Of a stretch of DNA of 64,000 nt, positions 43,074-52,849 are shown piece after piece. The notes under the pieces were generated by a model. That model worked only from the letters and a program-made list of their open reading frames with translations, was not told the origin of the DNA and did no database searches. A program made the position numbers and the translations under genes. This DNA is from Comamonadaceae bacterium OS-1. Its GTDB lineage: Bacteria > Pseudomonadota > Gammaproteobacteria > Burkholderiales > Burkholderiaceae_C. The stretch covers positions 930,001-994,000 of the forward strand of contig AP026969.1 of the NCBI GenBank assembly GCA_027923965.1, written 5' to 3'. Positions within the stretch are counted from its first letter, which is position 1. Each line of letters starts with the position of its first letter.

Positions 43074-44567
43074 ATGCCCGGCAAGAGAATCACGGACCAC
43101 CAAGTGCACAAGTACAAGCAACACCGCAACCAGCTTAGCCAGGTCGCGTCTGCCGCCAAGGCCGGCATCAGTGAACGCAGCGCCCGTCGCATTGAAGACG
43201 CCAACCATCTGCCCTCACAGCGCCCCGAACGGAACTGGCGCACCCGCCCCGACCCATTGGAGGCGGTCTGGGACAGTGAAGTCGTGCCACTGTTGCAAAC
43301 GGATGCCCGGCTCAATGCCGTTACCCTGCTCGAAGAGCTGCAACGCCGCTATCCGGGTCAGTGGGACAGCAGCGTGCTGCGCACCCTGCAGCGCCGTGTC
43401 CGTCAGTGGCGTGCCAAGTACGGCGCCGAACGCGAGGTCTACTTCGCCCAGGAGCACCCGCCCGGACGCCAGTGCCTGTCGGACTTCACCGTGCTCGATG
43501 AGCTCTGCGTCAAGATTGACGGGGTTGTGTTTGCCCATCGTCTGTACCAGTTTGCATTGGCCTATTCCGGTTGGCGCCACGCCACGGTCATCGACTCCGG
43601 CGAGAGCTTCATGGCGCTATCCACCGGACTGCAAGCGGCCCTCTGGGCCTTGGGCGGCGTGCCGGAAGAACACCGCACCGACAGTCTGTCGGCGGCGTTC
43701 AACAACGTGGCCGAGCAAGAAGAGCTGACGCGCCGCTATGCCGGCTTGTGCAGCCACTACGGTCTGCGGGCTACACGCTGCAACCCGGGCCAGTCCAACG
43801 AGAACGGCTCCATCGAATCGCGCCACGATTCCCTCAAGACGGCGCTCGACCAGGCCTTGCGGCTGCGCGGCAGCCGCAGCTTTGGGCTGCGCCGAGAATA
43901 CGAGGCGTTTGTCGACACCATCGTGCAGCGCATGAATGCACGCACCACCAAGTTGCTGGCCATCGAGCGCACCATGCTCAAGGCCTTGCCGGTGCGGCGC
44001 ACCGCCGAGTTCGAAGAGATTCCGGTACGGGTCAGCAAGTACGCCATCTTCACCGTCAAGGGTGCGCAGTACAGCACGCCAAGCCAGTTGATTGGGCACC
44101 GGTTGATGGTGCGTCAGTACGCCGAGCACATTGAATGCTGGCTAGGTGGCCAGTGTGTGTTGAGCCTTGCGCGTGCCAGGCCGGGCGACGGCCAGCGCCA
44201 TGGACGCTCGATTGATTACCGCCATTTAGTTGGCGCATTGAAACGCAAGCCCGGCGCCTTTGCGCGTTGGGTGCTGCGCGATGCCGCCTTCCCGCGTGCG
44301 GTGTACCGCCAGACCTGGGAGCGTCTGGCTGGCAGCAAGCCCGAGCGCGAAGCCTGCAAGACCATGGTGGGCCTGCTGGTCCTGGCCGCCGATGGGCACG
44401 AGGCGCAGTTGGCGCAGGAGCTGGAGCAACTCATCGAACTCGACCAGTTGCCCGACCTGCATGCGCTGACGCTATTGCTGGCACCCCCGCGTGCAGAGAT
44501 ACCGCAGGTGATGGTGACGCTGCCGGCCTTGGCCAGTTACGACGCGCTGTTTGAGGTGGCCCCATGA
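43074..44567 (+). CDS. istA: IS21-family transposase
   Basis: 497 residues. An amino-terminal helix-turn-helix (QVASAAKAGISERSARRIEDA) is followed by the DDE core: Asp in SDFTVLDEL, Asp in EHRTDSLSAAF and Glu in NENGSIESRHDSL. The carboxy-terminal part has the expected Arg-rich end-binding region. All catalytic residues and full length are present. It overlaps istB by four bases. Confidence 0.95.
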   Translation: MPGKRITDHQVHKYKQHRNQLSQVASAAKAGISERSARRIEDANHLPSQRPERNWRTRPDPLEAVWDSEVVPLLQTDARLNAVTLLEELQRRYPGQWDSSVLRTLQRRVRQWRAKYGAEREVYFAQEHPPGRQCLSDFTVLDELCVKIDGVVFAHRLYQFALAYSGWRHATVIDSGESFMALSTGLQAALWALGGVPEEHRTDSLSAAFNNVAEQEELTRRYAGLCSHYGLRATRCNPGQSNENGSIESRHDSLKTALDQALRLRGSRSFGLRREYEAFVDTIVQRMNARTTKLLAIERTMLKALPVRRTAEFEEIPVRVSKYAIFTVKGAQYSTPSQLIGHRLMVRQYAEHIECWLGGQCVLSLARARPGDGQRHGRSIDYRHLVGALKRKPGAFARWVLRDAAFPRAVYRQTWERLAGSKPEREACKTMVGLLVLAADGHEAQLAQELEQLIELDQLPDLHALTLLLAPPRAEIPQVMVTLPALASYDALFEVAP

Positions 44568-45370
44568 GCGCGGCGCCAATTAGCACGTCAATTACCGCCA
44601 CATCGGCACGTCTGGGCGTGATGCTCACAGACCTGCGCCTGCCCACCATCAAGCGCCTGGCGGGCGACCTGTGCGCACTGTCGGACCTTGAGGGTTGGCC
44701 CGCACACCGCCTGCTCGAAGCGTTACTGGAGCACGAAATCAATGAACGAGAGTCTCGCCGCATTGACCGCCACCGCGTGGAGTCCGGGCTCAGCCCGGAT
44801 AAACGCCTCTCCAGCTTTGACTTCACGGCCGTTCCCACCGTGTCCAAGGCCCAGGTGATGGCACTGGCCGAAGGTACGCAGTGGCTGGACCGGGGCGCCA
44901 ACGTACTGCTGTTCGGGCCACCCGGCGTGGGCAAGAGCCATTTGGTATGTGCTCTGGGCCATGCCCTGATTGATGCCGGGCGGCGGGTGCTGTTTACGCG
45001 CTGTTCGGACCTGGTGCAGCGCTTGCAGGCGGCCCGGCGGGACTTGCGACTGCCGCAGGAATTGGCCAAGCTGGACCGGTTTGACTTGCTGATTCTGGAT
45101 GACCTGAGCTATGTACGGCGAGACCAGTCAGAAACCTCTGTGCTGTTCGAGCTCATATCGGAGCGTTATGAACGCAAGAGCCTGGCCCTCACTGCCAACA
45201 CGCCGTTCTCCCAATGGGGCGAGGTGTTTGTGGAACCGGCTATGACGCTGGCGGCCGTTGACCGCCTGGTACACCACTCGACGATTCTGGAAATGAATGT
45301 GGAGAGTTACCGCCGACGAGCAGCTCAGCAGCAAGCCCCAGCAGTACGCAAGGCACGTTCAACGACATAA
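44564..45370 (+). CDS. istB: IS21-family helper ATPase
   Basis: 268 residues. AAA+ ATPase related to DnaC: Walker A FGPPGVGKSHLVCALG, Walker B LLILDDLSYV, sensor region LALTANTPFSQWGEVF. The first 60 residues (LRLPTIKRLAGDLCALSDLEGW) are the usual IstB head that contacts IstA. It assembles on target DNA and stimulates IstA transposition. Confidence 0.95.
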   Translation: MSAAPISTSITATSARLGVMLTDLRLPTIKRLAGDLCALSDLEGWPAHRLLEALLEHEINERESRRIDRHRVESGLSPDKRLSSFDFTAVPTVSKAQVMALAEGTQWLDRGANVLLFGPPGVGKSHLVCALGHALIDAGRRVLFTRCSDLVQRLQAARRDLRLPQELAKLDRFDLLILDDLSYVRRDQSETSVLFELISERYERKSLALTANTPFSQWGEVFVEPAMTLAAVDRLVHHSTILEMNVESYRRRAAQQQAPAVRKARSTT

Positions 45371-45569
45371 AGATTCAAAATCATTCCCCGCTTTCCACCG
45401 GCCAGGATAGTTGTCGCCGAGCGGTCAAGATAGTTGACACCGACCAATACGGTACACATCAACTCTTTCGGTGCCGAGGCTATAGTGCAAATTGCGAATC
45501 TGCTCCTGCATCTGGTTGGAGCCGAGCTTGGGCGGCACAGAAACCGTGGCACTACTGGAGGATGCAAGC

Positions 45570-45872
45570 ATGATGCGTATTGCCAACATCGTCGTCGATG
45601 TCCGTTACCTGGAGCGGTACAGGGCCGCCCTCCAAGAGGGGATCGAGGCCGCCATCAGGCTCGAACCGGGTGTCCTGAGCTTGCATGCCGTTTCGGCGAT
45701 AGAAGACCCGACACGCTTCACCATCCTGGAGGTGTACGCAGACCAGGCCGCCTATGAGGCGCACCTGAAGACACCCCACTTCCTCAAGTACAAGAACGCA
45801 ACACAAGACATGGTCGTATCGCTGGAACTGGTAGATGTTGCGCCACTGATTCCGGGATTGAAGTTTAAGTGA
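45570..45872 (+). CDS. ABM-domain monooxygenase-like protein
   Basis: 100 residues from ATG 45570 with GGAGG upstream. A single antibiotic-biosynthesis-monooxygenase (YgiN-like) domain: DVRYLERYRAALQEGIEAAI, GVLSLHAVSAIEDPTRFTILEVYADQAAYEAHL, then PHF..Y. Such dimeric proteins oxidise quinols or act on small aromatics; the substrate is unknown. The IS21 element lies 117 bases upstream of the gene and may have separated it from its promoter. Confidence 0.85.
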   Translation: MMRIANIVVDVRYLERYRAALQEGIEAAIRLEPGVLSLHAVSAIEDPTRFTILEVYADQAAYEAHLKTPHFLKYKNATQDMVVSLELVDVAPLIPGLKFK

Positions 45873-45990
45873 CCGTATGGGTGATGCCATCCGCTGCCGC
45901 CCCTTCACCCAACCGCAGAGCCCATTCCCCCATGATTCGAAACGAGCGCGTTACAGTGTGCTGGTCTAATTCCCCCGGACACCTCGATAG

Positions 45991-47198
<1,208 letters not shown>

Positions 47199-47752
47199 CC
47201 AGCACACAGCCAGCCTGGAGGGTGAGTTCGTCGTCTTTCTGATCGAGCTGAGGATCAACCAGCCACTCAAGGTGCACAAATGGTGGCCCGTTTCCCGCGC
47301 CATGCCTCGGATGCTGGAAGAGCTGCACCGCCAACCCGAGTTGGGCTTCATGCATGCAGAAATGTGGTTTTCGCGGACCACGATCATGGTGCAGTATTGG
47401 CGCTCGATGGAGCAGCTCCTGGCCTATGCGAAGAACAAGACGGCTGCGCATCTTCCGGCGTGGCAAGCCTTCAACAAGGCGGTGGGAACCAACGGTTCGG
47501 TCGGCATCTGGCATGAAACCTACGCGGTCTCGCCCGGCACCTACGAAAACGTGTACGTCAATATGCCGCCGTTCGGCCTGGGCAAGGCCGGTATCTTGCA
47601 TCCCGCCTCGGGCGGCAGGCAATCTGCGGCGGGCCGGCTGGGTGGCGGTCGGCATGCGGCCTGAGCCAGTGGTGGGATGGGGTCGGCTTTGAAGCACCTA
47701 CAGTCTGTAAATTATGATTGGATGCCACCAGCCGCCAAAACACCTGGGAGCC

Positions 47753-48166
47753 ATGCCCATGCCACCGGAACTTCAGGCTTTTGACCACATCCACGTCTAC
47801 GTGACCGACCGTGCCAAGGCCGAGGCGTGGTACCACCGGGTTCTGGGGTTGCATCGCAGCCCTGAGCTTGCATTCTGGGCGACCGGCGGCGGACCGCTGA
47901 CGGTCCAGAACGACTCGGGCAGCATCCACATCGCACTGTTCGAACGGCCTGCGCAGCCCTGCCGCTCCGTGGTAGCCATTCGGGTAGATGGGGCCCAGTA
48001 CCGGGCGTGGAAGGCCTACCTGGAAGAGGTGATGCCAGGGGGCGTGAGCGAACAGGACCACCAGGCCTCCATGTCCTTGTATTTCCGGGACCCGGATGGC
48101 AATCCGTATGAGTTGACCACCTACGAAGTTGCGGGGAGAAAGCCTAGCGCGGCAAGTGCGGCTTAG
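47753..48166 (+). CDS. VOC-family (glyoxalase/dioxygenase) protein
   Basis: 137 residues from ATG 47753 (ATG 47759 also possible). Two beta-alpha-beta-beta-beta modules with FDHIHVYVTDRAKAEAWYHRVLGL and SLYFRDPDGNPYELTTY; the DPDGN.YEL motif and the His/Glu metal ligands are those of glyoxalase, fosfomycin-resistance and extradiol dioxygenase relatives. The reaction is unknown. A second VOC gene follows. Confidence 0.82.
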   Translation: MPMPPELQAFDHIHVYVTDRAKAEAWYHRVLGLHRSPELAFWATGGGPLTVQNDSGSIHIALFERPAQPCRSVVAIRVDGAQYRAWKAYLEEVMPGGVSEQDHQASMSLYFRDPDGNPYELTTYEVAGRKPSAASAA

Positions 48167-48273
48167 CTGGTGTCGCTGGTTTGGAGTGCCAACTGCGCAG
48201 CCTGGGTTGGGTTCGGACACAGGCTAGTAAGCTGTAGTCCCCACAGTCCACTTACTTCGACATGAGGTCTACC

Positions 48274-48651
48274 ATGGTTTTTGATCACATTGGATTCAAC
48301 GTCTCTGATTTCCCCAAGGCCCGGGAATTCCTGCTTCGGGCCCTGCAGCCTTTGGGCATAGGGATCACCATGGAGGGCGAGGGCTGGGCCATGGTGGGGC
48401 GGCAGGGTGAGGGCAACTTCTGGTTCGGAGCCTTTGGCACGAGCCCGGGTCCGATACACATGGCCTTTGCGGCGAAAAACCGCGAGCAGGTCCGGCAGTT
48501 TTACGCGGCGGCCATCGCCGCTGGGGGCCAGGACAACGGCGGCCCGGGGCTGCGGCCCCAGTACCACCCACATTACTATGGCGCTTTTGTGATTGGGCCG
48601 GACGGGCACAACTTCGAAGCCGTCTGCCATGCGCCAGAGGACGCTTCTTGA
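48274..48651 (+). CDS. Second VOC-family protein
   Basis: 125 residues from ATG 48274. MVFDHIGFNVSDFPKAREFLLRAL opens the first module and YYGAFVIGPDGHNFEAVCH closes the second. It is the class often annotated as glyoxalase/bleomycin resistance protein. It is only distantly related to the preceding VOC gene. Promoter-like spacing of 107 bases separates them. Function unknown. Confidence 0.82.
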   Translation: MVFDHIGFNVSDFPKAREFLLRALQPLGIGITMEGEGWAMVGRQGEGNFWFGAFGTSPGPIHMAFAAKNREQVRQFYAAAIAAGGQDNGGPGLRPQYHPHYYGAFVIGPDGHNFEAVCHAPEDAS

Positions 48652-48692
48652 CCGTCCGGGCACTGAATGCTTCTATTTTGATAGTAAAAAAT

Positions 48693-48730
48693 AGGAGCTT
48701 CTCGTGCCCATTCCATAAGCACAGAGGGTC
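48693..48730. repeat. Dispersed AGCTGCT hairpin repeat, copy 7
   Basis: AGGAGCTTCTCGTGCCCATT then CCATAAGCACAGAGGGTC. A diverged copy between convergent VOC and deaminase genes. Confidence 0.65.
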
Positions 48731-48787
48731 ATTTCGGCACCTAAAAATAGGCCTAAAAACGCAAAATAGCGGAATACCCCACCCGCT

Positions 48788-50179
48788 TCACCCCGCCAGC
48801 GTCAGCGCCAGCCGGTTATGCCGCTCCACCAGCGGCCCCAGCGCCACCGTCACCAGCTGCCCCTCCCGCACCACCACCCTGCCATTGACCACGGTGTAGG
48901 CCGCCTGCGCGCTGGCGCACAGCAGCAGGCTGCCGACGGGGTCGTGCACGGCACCGCCTGCGAAGGGCAGGGTGCGCTGGTCGAACAGGGCCAGGTCGGC
49001 GCACATGCCGGGGGCGAGGTGGCCGATGTCGCTGCGGCCCAGCACCTGTGCGCCGCCGCGGGTGGCGATTTCCAGCACGTTGCGGGCGGTCATTTCCGCC
49101 GGGCCGTGGTCACAGCCGAAGGGTTCTAAAGACCGACCCACCCGTGCCAGCAGCAGGGCCTGCCGGGCTTCGTTGAGCATGTGGGCAGCATCGTTGCTGG
49201 CGCTGCCGTCCACGCCCAGGCCCACGGGTACACCGGCGTTGAGCATTTTGCGGATGGGGGCGATGCCGCTGGCCAGGCGCATATTGCTGCAGGGGCAGTG
49301 GGCCACGCCGGTGCGGGTGGCCGCAAAAAGGCTGATGCCCTCGGCATCCAGTTTGACGCAGTGGGCATGCCACACGTCGGGGCCCAGCCAGCCCAGGTCC
49401 TGGGCGTATTCGGCGGGGGTGCAGTTGAATTTTTCGCGGGTGTAGGCGATGTCGTGATCGTTCTCGGCCAGGTGGGTGTGCAGGCGGGCACCGAGGCTGC
49501 GGGCCAGGCTGGCCGACTCGCGCATCAGGTCGCGGCTGACGCTGAAGGGGGAGCAGGGGGCCAGGGCCACCTGGGTCATTGCGCCATGGCGGGTGTCGTG
49601 GTAGCGGGTGATGAGGCGCTGGCTGTCGTGCAGGATGGCCTCTTCGCGCTCGACCACGCTGTCGGGCGGCAAGCCGCCCTGGCTGGCACCGACGCTCATG
49701 CTGCCGCGGGTGGCGGTGAAGCGCATGCCGATGTCCCGTGCGGCGGCGATGCTGTCATCGAGCTGCACGCCGTTGGGGTAGATGTAGAGGTGGTCGCTGC
49801 TGGTGGTGCAGCCCGAGAGCAGCAGCTCGGCCATGGCGACCTGGGTGGAGACGTGGACCATCTCGGGCGTGAGTCCGGCCCAGAGGGGGTACAGGCCGCG
49901 CAGCCAGCCAAACAGCTCGGCGTTTTGCACCGGGGGGATGGCCCGTGTCAGGCTCTGGTACATGTGGTGGTGGGTGTTGACCAGGCCGGGGATGAGCAGG
50001 TGGCCGTTGGCGTTGATCACCTCGTCGGCGCCGTGCAGCAGGGCGGGGGGCAGGTCGGCGGCGCTGCCCAGTGAGTCGATGGTGCCGTCGCGGATGAATA
50101 CCCAGCCCTGGCGCAGTTCGCGGCGGGTGGCATCCAGGGTGGCGATGCAGTCGGCGTTGTGGATCAGCAAGGTGGGCAT
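48788..50179 (-). CDS. 8-oxoguanine deaminase-like amidohydrolase
   Basis: 463 residues. The amidohydrolase fold carries its zinc site in GLVNTHHHMYQSLTR, His in HTHLAEND, His in VWHAHCVKL and Asp in GLGVDGSASND. The pattern SASNDAAHMLNEARQALLLAR and TARNVLEIATRGGAQVLGR is that of the TrzA/AtzA-related 8-oxoguanine deaminases, which convert 8-oxoguanine to urate. An alternative is a related aminohydrolase of s-triazines or other purines. It ends beside a dispersed repeat, with no purine genes nearby. Confidence 0.85.
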   Translation of the reverse strand: MPTLLIHNADCIATLDATRRELRQGWVFIRDGTIDSLGSAADLPPALLHGADEVINANGHLLIPGLVNTHHHMYQSLTRAIPPVQNAELFGWLRGLYPLWAGLTPEMVHVSTQVAMAELLLSGCTTSSDHLYIYPNGVQLDDSIAAARDIGMRFTATRGSMSVGASQGGLPPDSVVEREEAILHDSQRLITRYHDTRHGAMTQVALAPCSPFSVSRDLMRESASLARSLGARLHTHLAENDHDIAYTREKFNCTPAEYAQDLGWLGPDVWHAHCVKLDAEGISLFAATRTGVAHCPCSNMRLASGIAPIRKMLNAGVPVGLGVDGSASNDAAHMLNEARQALLLARVGRSLEPFGCDHGPAEMTARNVLEIATRGGAQVLGRSDIGHLAPGMCADLALFDQRTLPFAGGAVHDPVGSLLLCASAQAAYTVVNGRVVVREGQLVTVALGPLVERHNRLALTLAG

Positions 50180-50225
50180 GGCAGGCTCCGAAATCGGTTT
50201 CCTGGATATTACATGCCAAATACGG

Positions 50226-50260
50226 TCCTCGTGCTTATTACATAAGCATGAGCAGCTATA
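50226..50260. repeat. Dispersed AGCTGCT hairpin repeat, copy 8
   Basis: CCTCGTGCTTATTACATAAG then CATGAGCAGCTATAA; core GCTTAT/ATAAGC. It lies between the DUF4864 gene and the start of the deaminase gene. Confidence 0.88.
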
Positions 50261-50281
50261 AAAACCGTAGTGTGGGCTGGC

Positions 50282-50743
50282 TCAGGCCATGCGCCCGTTG
50301 GTGCCCTGTACAAAGCAGCCGGTGATGCGCCACTGCTTGTTCTTTTGCTGCTGCAGGGTGTAGATGGTGAGCCAGGCCACGCCTTCGGCATCGGACATTT
50401 GCACGGGCTGTACCACCAGGTCGCCGTCGCGCTCGGGCTTCATGAAGGCCACCGAGGCCGGGCGGTAGACCACGGCGTACTGGCCGCGCACCATGGCCAT
50501 GAAGTGCTCGGCCGAGACCAGTGATTTGCGCACATTGGGGGCGGCGTACGAGAAGGCTTTGGCCGCGTCGTCGGCGGCAAAGGCGGCCAGTTGGGCCTGG
50601 ATGACGCTGCGCACGTTTTTGGCCTCTTGGGTGCTGAGCGGTGCAGCCAGGGCCGACAGCGACAGCAGCAGCGCGGCCAGGGCGGTGCCCAGTTTGCGCC
50701 AGAGGGCGACACCGTGGAAATGGGGGTGGGTAAGCGTGTGCAT
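50282..50743 (-). CDS. DUF4864-domain exported protein
   Basis: 153 residues from ATG 50743, chosen because AGGA lies eight bases upstream; ATG 50752 overlaps that site. A signal peptide (LGTALAALLLSLSALAAPLS) precedes a cystatin/NTF2-like domain: VRSVIQAQLAAFAADDAAKAFSYAAPNVR, FMAMVRGQYAVVYRP, WLTIYTLQQQKNKQWRITGC. Function of the family is unknown; the fold suggests a periplasmic binding role. Confidence 0.8.
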   Translation of the reverse strand: MHTLTHPHFHGVALWRKLGTALAALLLSLSALAAPLSTQEAKNVRSVIQAQLAAFAADDAAKAFSYAAPNVRKSLVSAEHFMAMVRGQYAVVYRPASVAFMKPERDGDLVVQPVQMSDAEGVAWLTIYTLQQQKNKQWRITGCFVQGTNGRMA

Positions 50744-50821
50744 GGCGACCATCCTTTCAGAAATGCCACTGGGTGCATGGCAGCCCTATTCTCAACCTGT
50801 CGCGCTAAAAAGCCAGTGCTT

Positions 50822-51742
50822 TCAGGGCGATAACTGCGGGCGCTGTGGTGGCTCTTCCAGGGCGGTGCCGGGCGGCGCGGCGCAGTCTTTGCGCGAACCA
50901 AAGGCATTGGCGTAGCACCAGGTGAATTCAGCCCCCACCAGGAAGATCTGCGCCGAGTAGTACACCCACACCAGCATCACCACCAGCGAACCCGCCGCGC
51001 CAAAGGCCGAGGCCACGCCGCTGCGGCCTACGTACAGGCCGATCAGCGACTTGCCCACGGTGAACAGCAAGGCGGTAAAGAGCGAGCCAATCCACACGTC
51101 TTTCCACTCCACCCGGGCGCGGGGCATGATTTTGTAGATCAGCGCAAACATGGTGGCAATGAGTGCAAAGCCGCCCACGGCGTTGGCAATCGACGCCACT
51201 GCCAGCCAGCTGCCAAAGATGGGTTGCAGCCAGCGCTCGGTATAGGCCAGGGCGGCGCTGACCACCAGCGACACCATCAGCATGAAGCCAATGGCCAGGA
51301 TCATGCCGAACGACAGCAGGCGTGCGCGCAGCATGCCGACCCAGCCCGCCTGTTTGCTGTGGGCCGGCACACGCCAGATGCGGTTCAGCGCGTCCTGCAG
51401 CTCCCCAAATACCGTGGCGGCACCGATGAACAGCAGCGCCACGCCCAGCAAGGTGGCCGCGATGCCTTCGCCGGGCTGGCGCACGCTGGCCAGCAGCTCC
51501 TGCACAGCACCGGCCCCCTGGTCGCCCATCAAAGAGCGCAGTTGCGCGGCGATTTCACCGCGGGCGGCTTCTTCGCCAAACACCAGCCCGGCCACCGAGA
51601 TGGCGATCAGCAGCAGTGGGGCTACGGAAAAGGTGGTGTAGTAGGCCAGCGCCGCTCCCATGCTGAGAGCGTAGTCGTCTACCCACGAGTTGGCGACCTG
51701 CTGGAGCAGCTTCCCATAGGGTTTCAAGGATTTCAAAAGCAT
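50822..51742 (-). CDS. YihY/BrkB-family inner membrane protein
   Basis: 306 residues with six predicted spans. Family motifs: DYALSMGAALAYYTTFSVAPLLLI, FGELQDALNRIWRVP, RARVEWKDVWIGSLFTALLFTVGKSLIGLYVG and the last span WVYYSAQIFLVGAEFT. Once thought to be RNase BN, the family is now regarded as membrane proteins of uncertain transport function. The short tail is Pro-rich. Confidence 0.88.
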   Translation of the reverse strand: MLLKSLKPYGKLLQQVANSWVDDYALSMGAALAYYTTFSVAPLLLIAISVAGLVFGEEAARGEIAAQLRSLMGDQGAGAVQELLASVRQPGEGIAATLLGVALLFIGAATVFGELQDALNRIWRVPAHSKQAGWVGMLRARLLSFGMILAIGFMLMVSLVVSAALAYTERWLQPIFGSWLAVASIANAVGGFALIATMFALIYKIMPRARVEWKDVWIGSLFTALLFTVGKSLIGLYVGRSGVASAFGAAGSLVVMLVWVYYSAQIFLVGAEFTWCYANAFGSRKDCAAPPGTALEEPPQRPQLSP

Positions 51743-51811
51743 GCCTGCATCATCGCCGAGGAGGAGGGGGCGGTATGGCAGCGGGCATGACTTCGGGGTG
51801 TCGGATGCGGC

Positions 51812-52849
51812 CTACGCGGTGGGGGGCGCAGCCGCTGCGTAAGGCTCGGGCGGGGTGGTTTCGGCCCAGCGGTTTTTTACCTCCAGGATCTCGGGCAAAT
51901 GGGCTTCGAACAGGCTGACCAGGGTGGGGTCGAAATGCTTGCCGCTTTGGGCGCGCAGCAGGTCCAGTGCGGCTTCCACGGTCCAGGCCTTTTTGTAGGG
52001 GCGCGCGCTGGTGAGTGCGTCAAACACATCGGCAATGGCGGCGATGCGCCCGGAGATGGGGATGGCAGTGCCCGCCAGGCCCTGGGGGTAGCCGCTGCCG
52101 TCCCATTTTTCGTGGTGGGTGATGGCAACCTCGCTGGCCACCTGCATCAGCCCGGGCGGGTGGGTGCCCAGGATGTCGGCACCGATCTGGGCGTGGGTGC
52201 GCATGACGGCCCATTCCTCGGGGGTCAAGGCGCCTTTTTTCAGCAGCACTGCGTCGGGGATGCCGATCTTGCCAATGTCGTGCATGGGCGCGGCGTTGAA
52301 CAGGTTTTCTACCTCCGCTGGCCCCAGTCCGGCAGCCTGCCCCAGGATGCGCGAAAAGTAGCTCATGCGGATCACGTGCATGCCGGTTTCGTTGTCCTTG
52401 AATTCGGCGGCCAGGCCCAGGCGGCGGATGATCTCCAGCCGGGTGGCACGCAGTTCGTCGATCTGCACCAGCGACAAATGGGTGCGCACCCGGGCTTTGA
52501 CGATGGCCGGGCTGACCGGCTTGGTGAGGTAGTCCACCCCGCCCACGTCAAAGCCCTTGGCTTCGTCGTCGGTGTCGGTCAGCGCGGTCACAAAGATGAC
52601 CGGGATGTGGCGCACCGAGGGCTCGCGCTTCAGGGCTTCGCAGACTTCGTAGCCGGTCATGCCGGGCATCATGATGTCCAGCAGCACCAGGTCGGGGTGC
52701 TCGCTGTGGGCCAGTGCGATGGCCTTGGGGCCGTCTTTGGCGAACACCAGCCGGTAGCCGTCCTGCAGCACGTGGCGCAGTACCTGCAGGTTGGTGGCTT
52801 CGTCGTCGACCACCAGAATTGTGGGACGGTTGTCTGCAGAGACGGTCAT
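51812..52849 (-). CDS. HD-GYP response regulator (c-di-GMP phosphodiesterase)
   Basis: 345 residues. A receiver domain at about 8-125 (VVDDEATNLQVL, phospho-Asp in VLLDIMMPGMTG, Lys in LTKPV) is fused to an HD-GYP domain with FNAAPMHDIGKIGIPD and VAITHHEKWDGSGYPQGL. All HD and GYP residues are present, so hydrolysis of cyclic-di-GMP is likely. Its start overlaps the stop of the large hybrid kinase by four bases (ATGA on the minus strand), so they form a signalling pair. Confidence 0.92.
   Translation of the reverse strand: MTVSADNRPTILVVDDEATNLQVLRHVLQDGYRLVFAKDGPKAIALAHSEHPDLVLLDIMMPGMTGYEVCEALKREPSVRHIPVIFVTALTDTDDEAKGFDVGGVDYLTKPVSPAIVKARVRTHLSLVQIDELRATRLEIIRRLGLAAEFKDNETGMHVIRMSYFSRILGQAAGLGPAEVENLFNAAPMHDIGKIGIPDAVLLKKGALTPEEWAVMRTHAQIGADILGTHPPGLMQVASEVAITHHEKWDGSGYPQGLAGTAIPISGRIAAIADVFDALTSARPYKKAWTVEAALDLLRAQSGKHFDPTLVSLFEAHLPEILEVKNRWAETTPPEPYAAAAPPTA

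Larger units (their letters stand above)
42949..45446 (+). mobile_element. IS21-family insertion sequence, complete
   Basis: 2498 bp encoding IstA and IstB. The ends begin TGGT and carry the multiple internal repeats typical of IS21: ACGACAACTATGTTGGCCGG at the left and GCGACAACTATCCTGGCCGG on the complementary right end, aligned without gaps over about 49 bases from each tip. A 6-bp target duplication ATACGG flanks it (42943-42948 and 45447-45452). Both genes are intact, so it is likely active or recently active. Confidence 0.93.
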
